Notes: a model not told the origin generated them from the letters alone. A stretch of 64,000 bases of DNA from Saprospiraceae bacterium (GCA_016720635.1 JADKKF010000002.1:1-64000), one strand, 5' to 3'. Positions 46,067 through 56,389 are shown, counted from the stretch's first letter. Made by a program: numbers and translations.

Positions 46067-49000
46067 ATGAAGAGGTTTGGGTCTCACATAAGTCTCATCT
46101 TATGTTTTTTTATATTTGGAGGATTTCCGAATATTTTTAGTCAAAACATCAAGGAAACTAGATTCGAAAATACAAAATCTTATCTCATCAAGGTCAAGCC
46201 TAACTTTCACCCTGATGCCAACGATAAGTCGTGGATAAAAATCTCAAGTAATATATTTCTCCATTCTACATCTGGACAATTGAGTGTCGCAGATCCCGAT
46301 ATTGAACTTGTTACTGAATTCGATATCCCAGCGAAGATGAGTCCCAGCATCTCCAGTTTACTTAATATCAGAAGGGAAAGATTTGAAAAGCAAAACATAA
46401 GCTTTTTGTTGACCAAAGCCGAATTCAAAAATCAAATTATAACCAAATACAATTTAATAGAAGTACAAAGTTCTTTGGCAATTGATCAATTATTAACTGT
46501 AAGCATTGAATCCAAACAAGAGCTTTTGGACATATTGAGCGACCAGAATATACTTTATGCGGACGTCTTAACAACAAATCCAACCTTACTAAATGATTTC
46601 AAACAACAATCAGAAGGTGCCTATGCTATAAAATCATCCACGGGAGTTGGCGGTGAAGGATTATCAGGATTAGGAGTTACAGTTGGATTAGGGGATGGAG
46701 GATTGCTTCATAATCATTTAGACATTTTTGCCCAACAAATTGAAAAAACCAACGCGCCCGATCATTGGCATGCTGCACATGTTGCTGGAACTATAGTTGG
46801 TGCTGGTAATGTCAATCCGCGATATGAAGGTTATGCCCCAAATGCTCATATCATAGTTGAATATTTTCTTGAAATAATCAATAATGCGGTGAATAATAAT
46901 AAAGATTTTGGAATGACTATTACCAATAATTCCTACTCGACCAGCTTTAATTCCGTCGATTGCAACTTATTCGGAAAGTACAATTATTACAGTCTTTTGG
47001 TCGATAAACAGCTATATGAAAACAAAAAATTGATCCATGTATTTGCGAGTGGAAATTCAGGTGGTACTGACTGTCAACAAACGGCAATAAAATATAAATC
47101 TCCTTATGGTACGGTACTGGATGGGGGGCAATCCTCTAAAAATGCCATTTGCGTAGGAAACTTACAGCTCAACGATTCGCTAAATGCATATTTCGGTTCT
47201 TCTTGTGGTCCAACCTTCGATGGTAGGTTGAAGCCTGAATTGGCTACCATAAGTAGAGGAACCATCTCAAGCTATCCCAATCAGGGTTATGGATCCCTAG
47301 GCGGGACCAGTCAAGCAGCACCTTCCGTGAGTGGTGCCTTAGCTTTACTTACTGAATATTATAAGAAAGTCAATAATGGCCAAATTCCGGATGGAGCGCT
47401 TCTAAAATCCATCCTATGCAATACGGCAGAAGACCTTGAGAAAATTGGCCCAGATTATAAGACTGGCTTTGGAAAGATGAATCTTGTCCGAGCTGTAAAG
47501 ACCATTAAAAATCACCAATATTTTGCCAAATCGATACCCAATCAAATGCTTCAATCGACGCCTCTTTCTGTACCATCTGGGGCAAAAGCTTTAAAGGTGT
47601 TATTGTACTGGCCAGAACGAAATTCATTACCATTTGAGCCAAAGTCATTGATTTCAAATCTTGATTTGACGATTGAAAGCCCTTCTGGACAAGTTTACCA
47701 GCCATTGGTGTTGGATCCTCGACCGACACATTGCCACCTTCCTGCTGTACCCGGTATCGATAGCATTAATAATATCGAACAGGTGACTATACTTCTACCC
47801 GAACCTGGCAATTACCAAATTAAAGTAAACGGAACCTCCGTATATGGGTACAATGATTACTATTTGACTTATGAAATTGAAAACGATTCCATTGAATTGT
47901 TATTTCCTGTTGGTGGTGAAAAATTATTACCCAATCAAAAAAATATGATCAGCTGGTCCTTGGGCAATGTTGATAGGGGAACTTTCGATGTATTTCTCTC
48001 AAAAGATGGGGGCACCACTTATGTCCCATTGGCGACCAATCTATATCCTGAAAAAAGAGCCTTCGATTGGACCTCAGACACATCTATTGGTAATAATTTT
48101 AAAATAAAAATCGTAAATAACCTTACCCACAATTCCGTTGAATCCAACATATTCACGATTTTACCCGAAGTTAAAAACTTAGTTCTTTCTAGTACTTGTC
48201 CAAATACAGTCTCACTGAATTGGGACAAAATCCCTGGAATGAAAGAGTATAAAATTTATTCCTATCAAAATGGAAAAATGAGATCTATACTCACCACCGT
48301 GGATACATTTGCTATAGTAAGTGAATTAAAATCTGATACCATCCATTGGTTTGCGATTGCACCTGTTGATTTGGATGGCTATGAAGGGACTCGGAATGTT
48401 GCAAAATCCATTGTGACTAACGTTACTATTTGCCAAGGCGTTAAAGATATTGCGCTTATCAAATTGATAACGCCGACATTTGGCAGAAAATTTACCCAAA
48501 CAACGTTTGGAAATCAAGTACCCATTTCATTTATTGTTAAAAATAATGGCTCTGATTCCATCAACAACATTAAAGCATTTTATTCAATTAACAACACGCT
48601 TGTCACAAGCCAATTATTTAATATCAATATCAGTTCAGGGGAAGAAAAGACCCTTACTTTTACTCAAAAGGCAAATCTATCGTCAGCAGGAAACTATAAT
48701 TTGAAAATTTGGATCGATACATTGGATGATCCTAATATTATTAGAAACAACACCATATCGACCGTAATTGTGCATGCCGCTAACTTACCTATCGCATTAT
48801 CAAACAACATCACAAACACATTTAAGATAGATTTTGAAAATGAAGGAATTAAAGAATTTGGTGCCTCACAAAATGGTATTTTAAATAAAAATTATTTCGA
48901 CTACCATGCTGCTGGAGATAGTGGCCGACTTAGGACCTTTGTTTCTTATTCTATGATTCCCAATGGTACAAAAGCCATCACGATAGATTCAAAAAATAAA

Positions 49001-51061
49001 GAACAAGAGGTAGAACAAGATTTAATCTTGAATCTGAACCTTTCCAATTATATCGGGAACAAAAATGTAAAATTTTATTTTAATTATATCCCTCACGGCA
49101 TGTCGTATTTTGATTATAGCCGTGTTTATGCGCGAGGAAGCGAAACCGATCCATGGATTGAAATCTATAGCCTCAAAAACTTAAATTCCCCTCTTGGTCA
49201 ATTGGTCGAAGTCCAATCCTTGCCCCTTGGCTTTATATTAGACAGTCATAACCAATCATTATCTTCTTCTTCTCAAATAAAATTCTCATTCAAATCTAGA
49301 AATCGGGCTGTCAGCGTTACTAGAGATGGGAGCATAACCATCGACGATATTTGCTTGGTTGAAACCGAAAAAGATCTTGAAATCAACAGCATTATCACTG
49401 AAAATGTTGGTTGTGGATTGTCCGACTCTGAATATATCACTATAAAGATTTGCAATAATACCGACTATTCCCCTAGGAATGTTGATGTTTACGCAAAGGT
49501 TAATCTTCGACAAGAACGCAAGTATCATACCATAGAATCCTTTGAACCTTTTGAATGCAAAGAAGTTAGTATCGGTCCTTTCAATATGGCGCAGGAGGGT
49601 CTTTACACCTTCAATTTTAGGATAGATCAGGCCGAAGATCAGTACCTCAAAAATAATACCTGGAATAATTTTGATAAAGTAAATTCACCGATTGTTAGTA
49701 CCCTCCCTTATTATCAAGATTTTGAAAAATCTAACGATGGATGGTGTATTCATGGAGTCAATTCTTCTTGGGAAAAAGGAAAACCAGCCAAATCTTATAT
49801 TTCGGGAGCGGTAAGTGGCACCAATTGTTATAGCACAGGTTTGTATCGACCATATAACTCTTTAGAAAAATCTTATTTGATATCACCTTGCTTTGATTTT
49901 AGCAATGTAACACAAGATCCATACCTTTCATTCAATATTGCCTATCAACTCGAGAAGAACTATGATAAAGCTTGGGTGGAATATTCTGAGGATGGCATGG
50001 TCTGGAAAAAACTTGGCAATGCTGGAGAAGGCTATAATTGGTATAATAATGCCACTGATAATGTTTGGGATGGAAATTTTTCAAATTGGCAAGTCTCAAG
50101 TATCAAACTGCCTATTACTTCCCTACTGGATAAATCCCAAATTAAAATACGTTTCGTCCTCCAATCTGATGACATCAATGAGGCGGATGGTTTGGCCATT
50201 GACAATATTCATATTTATCATGATCTAAATGCATATAATTCTTATGATAATAAAGATTATTTTAGTACCAGTAAAACCCAAGATTGGGTAGATGTGCTCA
50301 ACACCAATCTCAATATTGCATCAATATTTCCGATGGATATTCTCCCTTCTGGGGCATTTAGAACTTCTTACTTCAAAAATCCAAACCCAGAAATCCGAAC
50401 CTATTTCAACTCGCTATATCTAGATAGAAATTGGCGGATTATACCCACTAATAACTTTACCGATTGCCGCAATTTCAAAATAAGATTATTTTTTACGGAT
50501 AATGAAATTCAAAAAGCACGATCACTCAGCAATGGCTTAATTACGTTCAAACATGGCTATGATATCAAAGTCCTAAAATACAATGGCATCAACAAAGATG
50601 TTAATATCGACAATAATGACACTTCGATGATAAAATTTATAGAACCAAAAGACTTGCACATTTATCCAATATTCAATGGATACATGGTAGAGTTCATGGT
50701 TATGGACTTTGGAGAGTTTTATATTTTTCCTGCTACAATAGGACCACTTATCACTCCAAATCCACCAGAAAATCCCGTTCCATTCGATCTTAGACAATCA
50801 AATTCTAATATCAGTACCCAAAAAGAAATTGCACTTTATCCCAATCCAGCCTTTGATTACTTAACTGTATCGATGGATCAAGACCTGAAACCCCTTTCCT
50901 ATCAAATTATAAACAATTTAGGTCATATAGTTTTAGATAAAAAAATCGAAAAAGAGCCTTTGTTGCATGTTGATTTAAAACCTTTTATGGGCGGTCTATA
51001 TTTACTAGATATAAAAACTGAAAAGGGAAATTATACAAAACCATTTTTAAAAATCGAATAA
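46067..51061 (+). CDS. Giant S8 (subtilisin-like) protease with T9SS type A sorting domain
   Basis: A 1664-residue secreted protein. A signal peptide (about 1-26) and a prodomain-like region precede the S8 catalytic domain with Asp210 (GLGDGG), His238 (HAAHVAGT) and Ser415 (GGTSQAAPSVSG). Then follow a proprotein-convertase-like beta domain, a fibronectin III-like domain (about 705-790), a CARDB-like domain (about 810-895), MAM-like jelly-roll segments (around 925-1105 and 1215-1385) and a C-terminal type A T9SS domain from about 1588 (ALYPNPAFDYLTV). It is expected to be exported by the T9SS and to digest extracellular protein. uvrC starts 21 nt downstream. Confidence 0.93.
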   Translation: MKRFGSHISLILCFFIFGGFPNIFSQNIKETRFENTKSYLIKVKPNFHPDANDKSWIKISSNIFLHSTSGQLSVADPDIELVTEFDIPAKMSPSISSLLNIRRERFEKQNISFLLTKAEFKNQIITKYNLIEVQSSLAIDQLLTVSIESKQELLDILSDQNILYADVLTTNPTLLNDFKQQSEGAYAIKSSTGVGGEGLSGLGVTVGLGDGGLLHNHLDIFAQQIEKTNAPDHWHAAHVAGTIVGAGNVNPRYEGYAPNAHIIVEYFLEIINNAVNNNKDFGMTITNNSYSTSFNSVDCNLFGKYNYYSLLVDKQLYENKKLIHVFASGNSGGTDCQQTAIKYKSPYGTVLDGGQSSKNAICVGNLQLNDSLNAYFGSSCGPTFDGRLKPELATISRGTISSYPNQGYGSLGGTSQAAPSVSGALALLTEYYKKVNNGQIPDGALLKSILCNTAEDLEKIGPDYKTGFGKMNLVRAVKTIKNHQYFAKSIPNQMLQSTPLSVPSGAKALKVLLYWPERNSLPFEPKSLISNLDLTIESPSGQVYQPLVLDPRPTHCHLPAVPGIDSINNIEQVTILLPEPGNYQIKVNGTSVYGYNDYYLTYEIENDSIELLFPVGGEKLLPNQKNMISWSLGNVDRGTFDVFLSKDGGTTYVPLATNLYPEKRAFDWTSDTSIGNNFKIKIVNNLTHNSVESNIFTILPEVKNLVLSSTCPNTVSLNWDKIPGMKEYKIYSYQNGKMRSILTTVDTFAIVSELKSDTIHWFAIAPVDLDGYEGTRNVAKSIVTNVTICQGVKDIALIKLITPTFGRKFTQTTFGNQVPISFIVKNNGSDSINNIKAFYSINNTLVTSQLFNINISSGEEKTLTFTQKANLSSAGNYNLKIWIDTLDDPNIIRNNTISTVIVHAANLPIALSNNITNTFKIDFENEGIKEFGASQNGILNKNYFDYHAAGDSGRLRTFVSYSMIPNGTKAITIDSKNKEQEVEQDLILNLNLSNYIGNKNVKFYFNYIPHGMSYFDYSRVYARGSETDPWIEIYSLKNLNSPLGQLVEVQSLPLGFILDSHNQSLSSSSQIKFSFKSRNRAVSVTRDGSITIDDICLVETEKDLEINSIITENVGCGLSDSEYITIKICNNTDYSPRNVDVYAKVNLRQERKYHTIESFEPFECKEVSIGPFNMAQEGLYTFNFRIDQAEDQYLKNNTWNNFDKVNSPIVSTLPYYQDFEKSNDGWCIHGVNSSWEKGKPAKSYISGAVSGTNCYSTGLYRPYNSLEKSYLISPCFDFSNVTQDPYLSFNIAYQLEKNYDKAWVEYSEDGMVWKKLGNAGEGYNWYNNATDNVWDGNFSNWQVSSIKLPITSLLDKSQIKIRFVLQSDDINEADGLAIDNIHIYHDLNAYNSYDNKDYFSTSKTQDWVDVLNTNLNIASIFPMDILPSGAFRTSYFKNPNPEIRTYFNSLYLDRNWRIIPTNNFTDCRNFKIRLFFTDNEIQKARSLSNGLITFKHGYDIKVLKYNGINKDVNIDNNDTSMIKFIEPKDLHIYPIFNGYMVEFMVMDFGEFYIFPATIGPLITPNPPENPVPFDLRQSNSNISTQKEIALYPNPAFDYLTVSMDQDLKPLSYQIINNLGHIVLDKKIEKEPLLHVDLKPFMGGLYLLDIKTEKGNYTKPFLKIE

Positions 51062-51082
51062 TTTCTCTATCTTTTCCTAAGT

Positions 51083-52879
51083 ATGAATAGAGAAGATTTT
51101 CATAAAGTGGCTGATAAAATACCCAAAATGCCGGGTATTTATAAATATTTGGATGCCGACAATAACATACTGTATGTTGGTAAGGCCAAAAATTTGAAAA
51201 ATCGAGTTTCTTCCTATTTTTCAGCCCCAAATGGTCAGAATCATAAGACCAAAGTAATGCTTAAGGCAGCTCAGTCCATCGAGTTTTTCGTGGTAAATTC
51301 TGAGGCCGATGCTTTGCTTTTAGAAAGTACTTTGATCAAAAAATATCAGCCTCGGTACAATATTATGCTCAAGGATGGAAAATCCTATGTGTATATCTGT
51401 ATCAAAAAAGAGCCATTTCCAAGAGTTTTTATCACCAGAAGAGTAATCAAAGATGGCTCTTCTTATTTTGGTCCATACACTTCAAAATTTAGAATAGAAC
51501 AAGTCTTAGAAGTCATAAAAAAGCTTTTTAAATTAAGAACTTGCAATTTTAATCTGTCTCCTGAAAATATCGCTAAAGGCAAAATCAAACTTTGCTTGGA
51601 ATATCATATCAAAAACTGTGAAGGGCCCTGTCAAAAACTCGAATCTGAAGAAAATTATCTTCAAAAAATTGAATCCATAAAACATATCTTAAAAGGACAA
51701 ACAGCCAAAGTCAAAGAAAGCTTAAGGGAAAATATGTTTCTCATGGCGGAACTTAATAAATTCGAAGAGGCTCAAATTATTAAGGAAAATATTGAATTTT
51801 TAGATGATTATCAAGGGAAATCTACGGTAGTAAGCACAAGTATCGAAGATCTCGATGTTTTTGCCATTCGGGAGGATGAGGATGAAGCCTTTGTCCAGTA
51901 TATCAAAATCATAAATGGTGCCATCATTCATACGTTCACCCAAGAATTTGAAAAAAATCTTGAGGTCGAACAAGATAGTATTCTCAATTATGCTATTGAA
52001 GTTATCCGTGAAAAGTTTAACTCATTAGCAGAAGAAATCATCGTTCCCTTTGATATACCAAGCAAGGATCCAAATGTCCGAATGGTTGTTCCTAAGATTG
52101 GCGATAAGAAGAAACTGTTGGAATTGGCAGAAAAGAATCTATTTTATTACTGTGCACAAAAGAAGAGAGATGAAGCCAACAAGGTAAAAAAACAGAGCAG
52201 TGAAGAAAGAATCCTCAACACGCTAAAATCTGATCTAAATATGGCTCACCTGCCCATGCATATCGAGTGTTTTGACAATTCCAATATTCAAGGAGCATTC
52301 CCAGTGAGTAGCTGTGTTGTGTTTAAAAATGGCAAGCCAGCTAAGAAAGATTACAGATACTTTAACATAAAGACGGTCATCGGTCCCAACGATTTTGCAA
52401 GTATGGAAGAAGTGGTGTATCGGCGTTATTCTCGCGTACTTAAAGAAGGAAAACCCTTAGCCGATCTTATCATCATTGATGGCGGCAAAGGCCAGTTGAG
52501 CAGTGCCTACAAAATATTGGAATCTCTAGGTTTACAGGATAAAGTGGTAGTCATCGGTATAGCTAAGCAGCTTGAAGAAATTTTCTTCCCTAATGATCCC
52601 ATCCCAATTTATATCAACAAAAAATCCGAATCCCTAAAATTAATCCAACAGGTAAGAAATGAAGCCCATCGCTTTGCTATAACATTTCACAGAAACCAAC
52701 GATCTAAAGATTTTACCAAGAGTTCACTTTTCGAAATCGAAGGCATCGGGAAAAAAACGGTTGAAAAAATTTTATCAGAATTCAAATCCATAGAAAACTT
52801 AAAAAACACATCGCCTGATATCTTAGAAAAATCTCTAGGCAAAGCCATAACTCAAAAAATTTTAGAATACTATAAATGA
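51083..52879 (+). CDS. uvrC: Excinuclease ABC subunit C
   Basis: A 598-residue dual-incision nuclease of nucleotide excision repair. An N-terminal GIY-YIG domain (PGIYKYLDADNNILYVGKAKNLKNRVSSYF), a UvrB-binding motif region near 195-245, the RNase H-like C-terminal nuclease (HIECFDNSNIQGAFPVSSCVVF, DLIIIDGGKGQL) and a terminal helix-hairpin-helix (FEIEGIGKKTVEKIL) are all present. Full family length. Confidence 0.97.
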   Translation: MNREDFHKVADKIPKMPGIYKYLDADNNILYVGKAKNLKNRVSSYFSAPNGQNHKTKVMLKAAQSIEFFVVNSEADALLLESTLIKKYQPRYNIMLKDGKSYVYICIKKEPFPRVFITRRVIKDGSSYFGPYTSKFRIEQVLEVIKKLFKLRTCNFNLSPENIAKGKIKLCLEYHIKNCEGPCQKLESEENYLQKIESIKHILKGQTAKVKESLRENMFLMAELNKFEEAQIIKENIEFLDDYQGKSTVVSTSIEDLDVFAIREDEDEAFVQYIKIINGAIIHTFTQEFEKNLEVEQDSILNYAIEVIREKFNSLAEEIIVPFDIPSKDPNVRMVVPKIGDKKKLLELAEKNLFYYCAQKKRDEANKVKKQSSEERILNTLKSDLNMAHLPMHIECFDNSNIQGAFPVSSCVVFKNGKPAKKDYRYFNIKTVIGPNDFASMEEVVYRRYSRVLKEGKPLADLIIIDGGKGQLSSAYKILESLGLQDKVVVIGIAKQLEEIFFPNDPIPIYINKKSESLKLIQQVRNEAHRFAITFHRNQRSKDFTKSSLFEIEGIGKKTVEKILSEFKSIENLKNTSPDILEKSLGKAITQKILEYYK

Positions 52880-52883
52880 TAAA

Positions 52884-53519
52884 ATGAGCAAAAAATCCAA
52901 ATATTATGTCGTCTGGGAAGGTGTAAAACCCGGCATCTACACGACTTGGGATGAAGCAAAAGCCCAAGTTGACGGATACCCTAGTCCAAAGTATAAATCC
53001 TTTACGAGCATCGAAGAGGCTACTTTTGCATTTCGAAAGCCTGCAACTGATTCTTTAAATAAATCAACGACAAAACCCCAAGCATCCGCACCCAAAACTG
53101 GCCTACACCGCATCATAGAAAAAAGTATTTGCGTCGATGCTGGGTGTCAGGGCAATCCTGGTCTTATGGATTACAGAGGCGTCGATTATCAAACACGAAA
53201 AGAAATATTTCATGTTGGACCCATGCCAGATGGAACCAATAATATCGGCGAATACCTAGCAATCGTTCACGCTCTAGCTTTACTACACCATCAAAAAGAC
53301 ACAACCACTGCCATTTATTCAGATTCGGTCATTGCCATGTTATGGATAAAGGCTAAAAAACATAAGTCAAAATTAGCCCTAACTTCAAAAAATCAAAAAA
53401 TATTTGAGTTGCTAGAAAGAGCTGACAATTGGCTCCAAAAAAATACTTATCAAAATAAAATACTCAAATGGGAAACTGAATTATGGGGTGAAATACCTGC
53501 AGATTTTGGACGGAAATAA
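52884..53519 (+). CDS. Ribonuclease H with N-terminal viroplasmin-like domain
   Basis: A 211-residue RNase HI-like enzyme that cuts RNA in RNA-DNA hybrids. The N-terminal 50 residues (YYVVWEGVKPGIYTTWDEAKAQVDGYPSPKYKSF) form the caulimovirus viroplasmin/hybrid-binding domain. The catalytic acids are Asp85 (VDAGCQGNPG), Glu123 (NNIGEYLA), Asp147 (YSDSVIA) and Asp207 (EIPADFGRK). It follows uvrC by 4 nt; both act in DNA maintenance and are likely co-transcribed. Confidence 0.93.
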   Translation: MSKKSKYYVVWEGVKPGIYTTWDEAKAQVDGYPSPKYKSFTSIEEATFAFRKPATDSLNKSTTKPQASAPKTGLHRIIEKSICVDAGCQGNPGLMDYRGVDYQTRKEIFHVGPMPDGTNNIGEYLAIVHALALLHHQKDTTTAIYSDSVIAMLWIKAKKHKSKLALTSKNQKIFELLERADNWLQKNTYQNKILKWETELWGEIPADFGRK

Positions 53520-53566
53520 ATAAAATCATTAACTTCGAAAATTATTTTGAAATTTAAAAAATAACT

Positions 53567-54577
53567 ATGGACACAAATTCTCCATTATTTACTAATTATC
53601 TAGATTTGGCCGCTGAAAAAATGGGCGGCAGAGCATTGATTTGTTCTGATGATTTCTTTGCTGAAAAAGAAAATTTACTTAAGCCTGGTCGAGGGATTTT
53701 TATCCATGACAAATATACCGATAGAGGAAAATGGATGGATGGTTGGGAAAGTAGAAGAAAGAGAGTTGCTGGATACGACTGGTGTATCATAAAACTGGGT
53801 GTACCTGGTGTCCTTAAAGGTTTCGACATTGATACCAATCACTTTATGGGCAATCATCCGCCTTTCGCCTCTGTTGATGCGTGCACCGTTTTCGAAAATA
53901 TATTACCAAATGATTTGGTAGAAAGAAAAGAAATTTGGACCGAAATTCTTCCAAAGTCTCCACTCAATCCTGGGTCGCAACATTTTTTTGAATTAAACAA
54001 CGCTACGGTATTTACTCATCTTCGATTGAATATCTACCCTGATGGAGGTGTAGCTAGATTCAAAGTTTATGGTGAGCCCTACAAAAACTGGGCTGATATT
54101 GCACCAGGAGAGTTGATTGATCTAGCAGCTGCAGTCAATGGAGCCAAATCCATCTTGTGCAATGATATGTTTTTCAGCCATATGGACAATTTGATCATGC
54201 CCAATAGAGGATACAATATGGGCGACGGATGGGAGACCAAACGAAACCGAACTCCCAACAATAAAGATTGGGTCATCATCCGATTAGCGCACAAAGGTAG
54301 TATAGACAAGATTCTAGTTGATACTTGCCATTTCAAAGGAAATTTTCCAGACTCTTGCTCCCTTGAGGGTTGTTTGATAGAAAAAAAAGATGAAGGCTCA
54401 CTTTCCCACGACAGCAGTATTTGGGTACCCCTTTTAGAAAAACAAAAATTGATGGCAGATGCTGAACATCTCTTTTCAAAAGAAATAAAACAAAAAGGGC
54501 CATTTTCCCATGTAAAATTGACAATCTATCCAGACGGAGGAATCAGCAGACTTCGATTATGGGGAAAAATAGTTTAA
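53567..54577 (+). CDS. alc: Allantoicase
   Basis: A 336-residue enzyme that hydrolyses allantoate to ureidoglycolate and urea. The two repeated allantoicase domains are visible: LAAEKMGGRALICSDDFFAEKENLL and DLAAAVNGAKSILCNDMFFSHMDNLI, each followed by a DGWE(S/T)(R/K)R block and ending with LRLNIYPDGGVARFKVYG and VKLTIYPDGGISRLRLWG. It leads the ureide genes alc-uraD-uraH; the allantoinase and urate oxidase genes are not nearby. Confidence 0.95.
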   Translation: MDTNSPLFTNYLDLAAEKMGGRALICSDDFFAEKENLLKPGRGIFIHDKYTDRGKWMDGWESRRKRVAGYDWCIIKLGVPGVLKGFDIDTNHFMGNHPPFASVDACTVFENILPNDLVERKEIWTEILPKSPLNPGSQHFFELNNATVFTHLRLNIYPDGGVARFKVYGEPYKNWADIAPGELIDLAAAVNGAKSILCNDMFFSHMDNLIMPNRGYNMGDGWETKRNRTPNNKDWVIIRLAHKGSIDKILVDTCHFKGNFPDSCSLEGCLIEKKDEGSLSHDSSIWVPLLEKQKLMADAEHLFSKEIKQKGPFSHVKLTIYPDGGISRLRLWGKIV

Positions 54578-54578
54578 T

Positions 54579-55094
54579 ATGAAAACAATCAATAAATTGA
54601 ATTCGCTTCCCAATTTGGATGAAAAGCTATTTAATTGCTGCGGAAGTACTTCTTGGGTTTCCAAAATGATACAAAGCAAACCCTTTTTATCCAAAAAAGA
54701 TTTGTTTGATAAATCTGAAAAAAATTGGGAATCCTGTGATAAAAAAGACTTTTTAGAGGCTTTTACCCATCACCCAAAAATTGGTGATATTAATTCTTTA
54801 AAACAAAAATTTGCCAATACACTCCATTGGGCTTCCAACGAACAAGCTTCAGTAAGCAACGCGGACATGAAGACTTTAGAGCTATTACAACAAAAGAACA
54901 TTGAATACGAACAAAAATATGGCTATATATTCATCGTATGTGCTACAGGGAAAACGGCTGAAGAAATGCTTACTATACTCCTTGCTAGATTAGGAAATGA
55001 CCCCCGCGAAGAAATTCTCATCGCCGCTAAGGAGCAATCCAAAATAACTACTATCCGATTAAATAAACTCCTAAACGAATTAACAGAATTATGA
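54579..55094 (+). CDS. uraD: OHCU decarboxylase
   Basis: A 171-residue enzyme that decarboxylates 2-oxo-4-hydroxy-4-carboxy-5-ureidoimidazoline to S-allantoin. The catalytic histidine is His65 in THHPKIGD. The family's C-terminal EYEQKYGYIFIVCATGKTAEEML, ARLGNDPREE and RLNKLL segments are intact. It starts one base after the alc stop and overlaps uraH by 4 bp. Confidence 0.95.
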   Translation: MKTINKLNSLPNLDEKLFNCCGSTSWVSKMIQSKPFLSKKDLFDKSEKNWESCDKKDFLEAFTHHPKIGDINSLKQKFANTLHWASNEQASVSNADMKTLELLQQKNIEYEQKYGYIFIVCATGKTAEEMLTILLARLGNDPREEILIAAKEQSKITTIRLNKLLNELTEL

Positions 55095-55432
55095 GCCAAA
55101 TTACCACACATATACTTGATACATCTAAAGGCTGCCCTGCCCATGGCGTAAGGATCGAATTATTCCATCAAAAAATCGATTTATCCTGGATAAAATTATC
55201 AGAAGGAACTACCAATGATGACGGAAGAATCCCTAATTTAATACCCAAGGAAGCACCTTTGGATTTCGGATTATATAAAATGGTGTTTTATGTAGAGTCA
55301 TATTTTAATGCTTGTAGAGTCCAAGGTTTCTACCCAAAAGTTGAAATTGAGTTTCTCATTCGAGATGCATCTCACTATCATATTCCTTTGCTTTTATCAC
55401 CATTTGGATATTCGACTTATAGAGGAAGTTAG
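55091..55432 (+). CDS. uraH: 5-hydroxyisourate hydrolase (transthyretin-like)
   Basis: A 113-residue transthyretin-like hydrolase that opens 5-hydroxyisourate to OHCU. The N-terminal ITTHILDTSKGCPAHGV motif with its histidine and the C-terminal YRGS tetrapeptide are diagnostic. There is no signal peptide, so it is cytosolic. Its ATG overlaps the uraD stop (ATGA). With uraD it covers two consecutive steps after urate oxidase. Confidence 0.95.
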   Translation: MSQITTHILDTSKGCPAHGVRIELFHQKIDLSWIKLSEGTTNDDGRIPNLIPKEAPLDFGLYKMVFYVESYFNACRVQGFYPKVEIEFLIRDASHYHIPLLLSPFGYSTYRGS

Positions 55433-55461
55433 GTGTAAGCACATTTATTTTCTTATCTTTG
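55429..55461 (+). promoter_or_regulatory. Predicted promoter of parB
   Basis: Tatctttg at 55454-55461 matches TAnnTTTG; ttag at 55429-55432 lies 21 nt upstream as a weak -33 candidate. The start would be about 20 nt before the parB ATG, separating parB from the ureide operon. Confidence 0.45.
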
Positions 55462-55489
55462 TGGCTTAATGTAATAGAAGTAAATATTC

Positions 55490-56389
55490 ATGGCAAAAGC
55501 TAATAAAAAAGATCTAGGGAAAGGTATCAGAGCATTGTTAACAAATCTCGATGATGAAATTGAAGAAAATGTTGAAGTAGTAGTCAAAGAATTGTCCAGC
55601 AATGTTGCTATGATTCCATTGTCAAAAATTGAAGTAAATCCATACCAGCCTAGGACAGAATTTGAAATTCAAGCGCTGCAGGAATTGAGCCAATCTATTC
55701 TTACCTATGGTTTAATACAGCCCTTGACTGTACGGCGTCTTAATGCCGACACTTACCAATTAATTTCTGGAGAAAGGCGCCTTAGAGCTTCTACAATGGC
55801 AGGATTGGAGGAAGTGCCTGCTTATATTAGGCTCGCTGACGATCAAGGTATGTTAGAAATGGCTTTGGTTGAAAATATTCAGCGAAGAGACCTTAATGCC
55901 GTAGAAATTGCAATATCCTATCAGCGTTTGATGGATGAATGTAAGTTGACCCACGAAAGTCTTTCTAATAGAGTAGGTAAAGACAGATCTACCGTCACCA
56001 ATTATGTCAGACTGTTAAAGCTACCCCCAGAAATACAAAATGCCATCAAAAACAATCAGATTAGCATGGGCCACGCTAGATCTTTGGTGGGCATACCAGA
56101 TATTGCCTTCCAACTTTCTTTGTTTCATCAGATTTTGCGTGAAGGTCTTTCTGTAAGAGCTACCGAACTCATCACCCAGTCTTACGGAAAGCCAACCCAG
56201 AAAAAACCACAAAATGGAAATAATAATTCCATTACACCCCAAATTAAAGATATTCAAGACAAATTAAGTCGAATTTTAGGCTCAAAAGTACAGTTGAAAG
56301 TTAACTCGGATGGGTCAGGAAAAATTGAAATTCTTTTCAATTCTAATGACTCCCTGTCACATATTTTAGACCGATTAGAAAGTCAATAA
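55490..56389 (+). CDS. parB: Chromosome partitioning protein ParB
   Basis: A 299-residue ParB/Spo0J family CTPase that binds parS and loads SMC. The N-terminal ParB domain has GERRLR (94-99) and ENIQRRDLN (128-136), which form the CTP-binding boxes. A helix-turn-helix follows (LSNRVGKDRSTVTNYVRLLKLP), then a C-terminal dimerisation domain. The N-terminal KKDLGKGIRALL fits the ParA-interacting peptide. parA is not adjacent. The DUF5683 gene follows after 14 nt. Confidence 0.95.
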   Translation: MAKANKKDLGKGIRALLTNLDDEIEENVEVVVKELSSNVAMIPLSKIEVNPYQPRTEFEIQALQELSQSILTYGLIQPLTVRRLNADTYQLISGERRLRASTMAGLEEVPAYIRLADDQGMLEMALVENIQRRDLNAVEIAISYQRLMDECKLTHESLSNRVGKDRSTVTNYVRLLKLPPEIQNAIKNNQISMGHARSLVGIPDIAFQLSLFHQILREGLSVRATELITQSYGKPTQKKPQNGNNNSITPQIKDIQDKLSRILGSKVQLKVNSDGSGKIEILFNSNDSLSHILDRLESQ

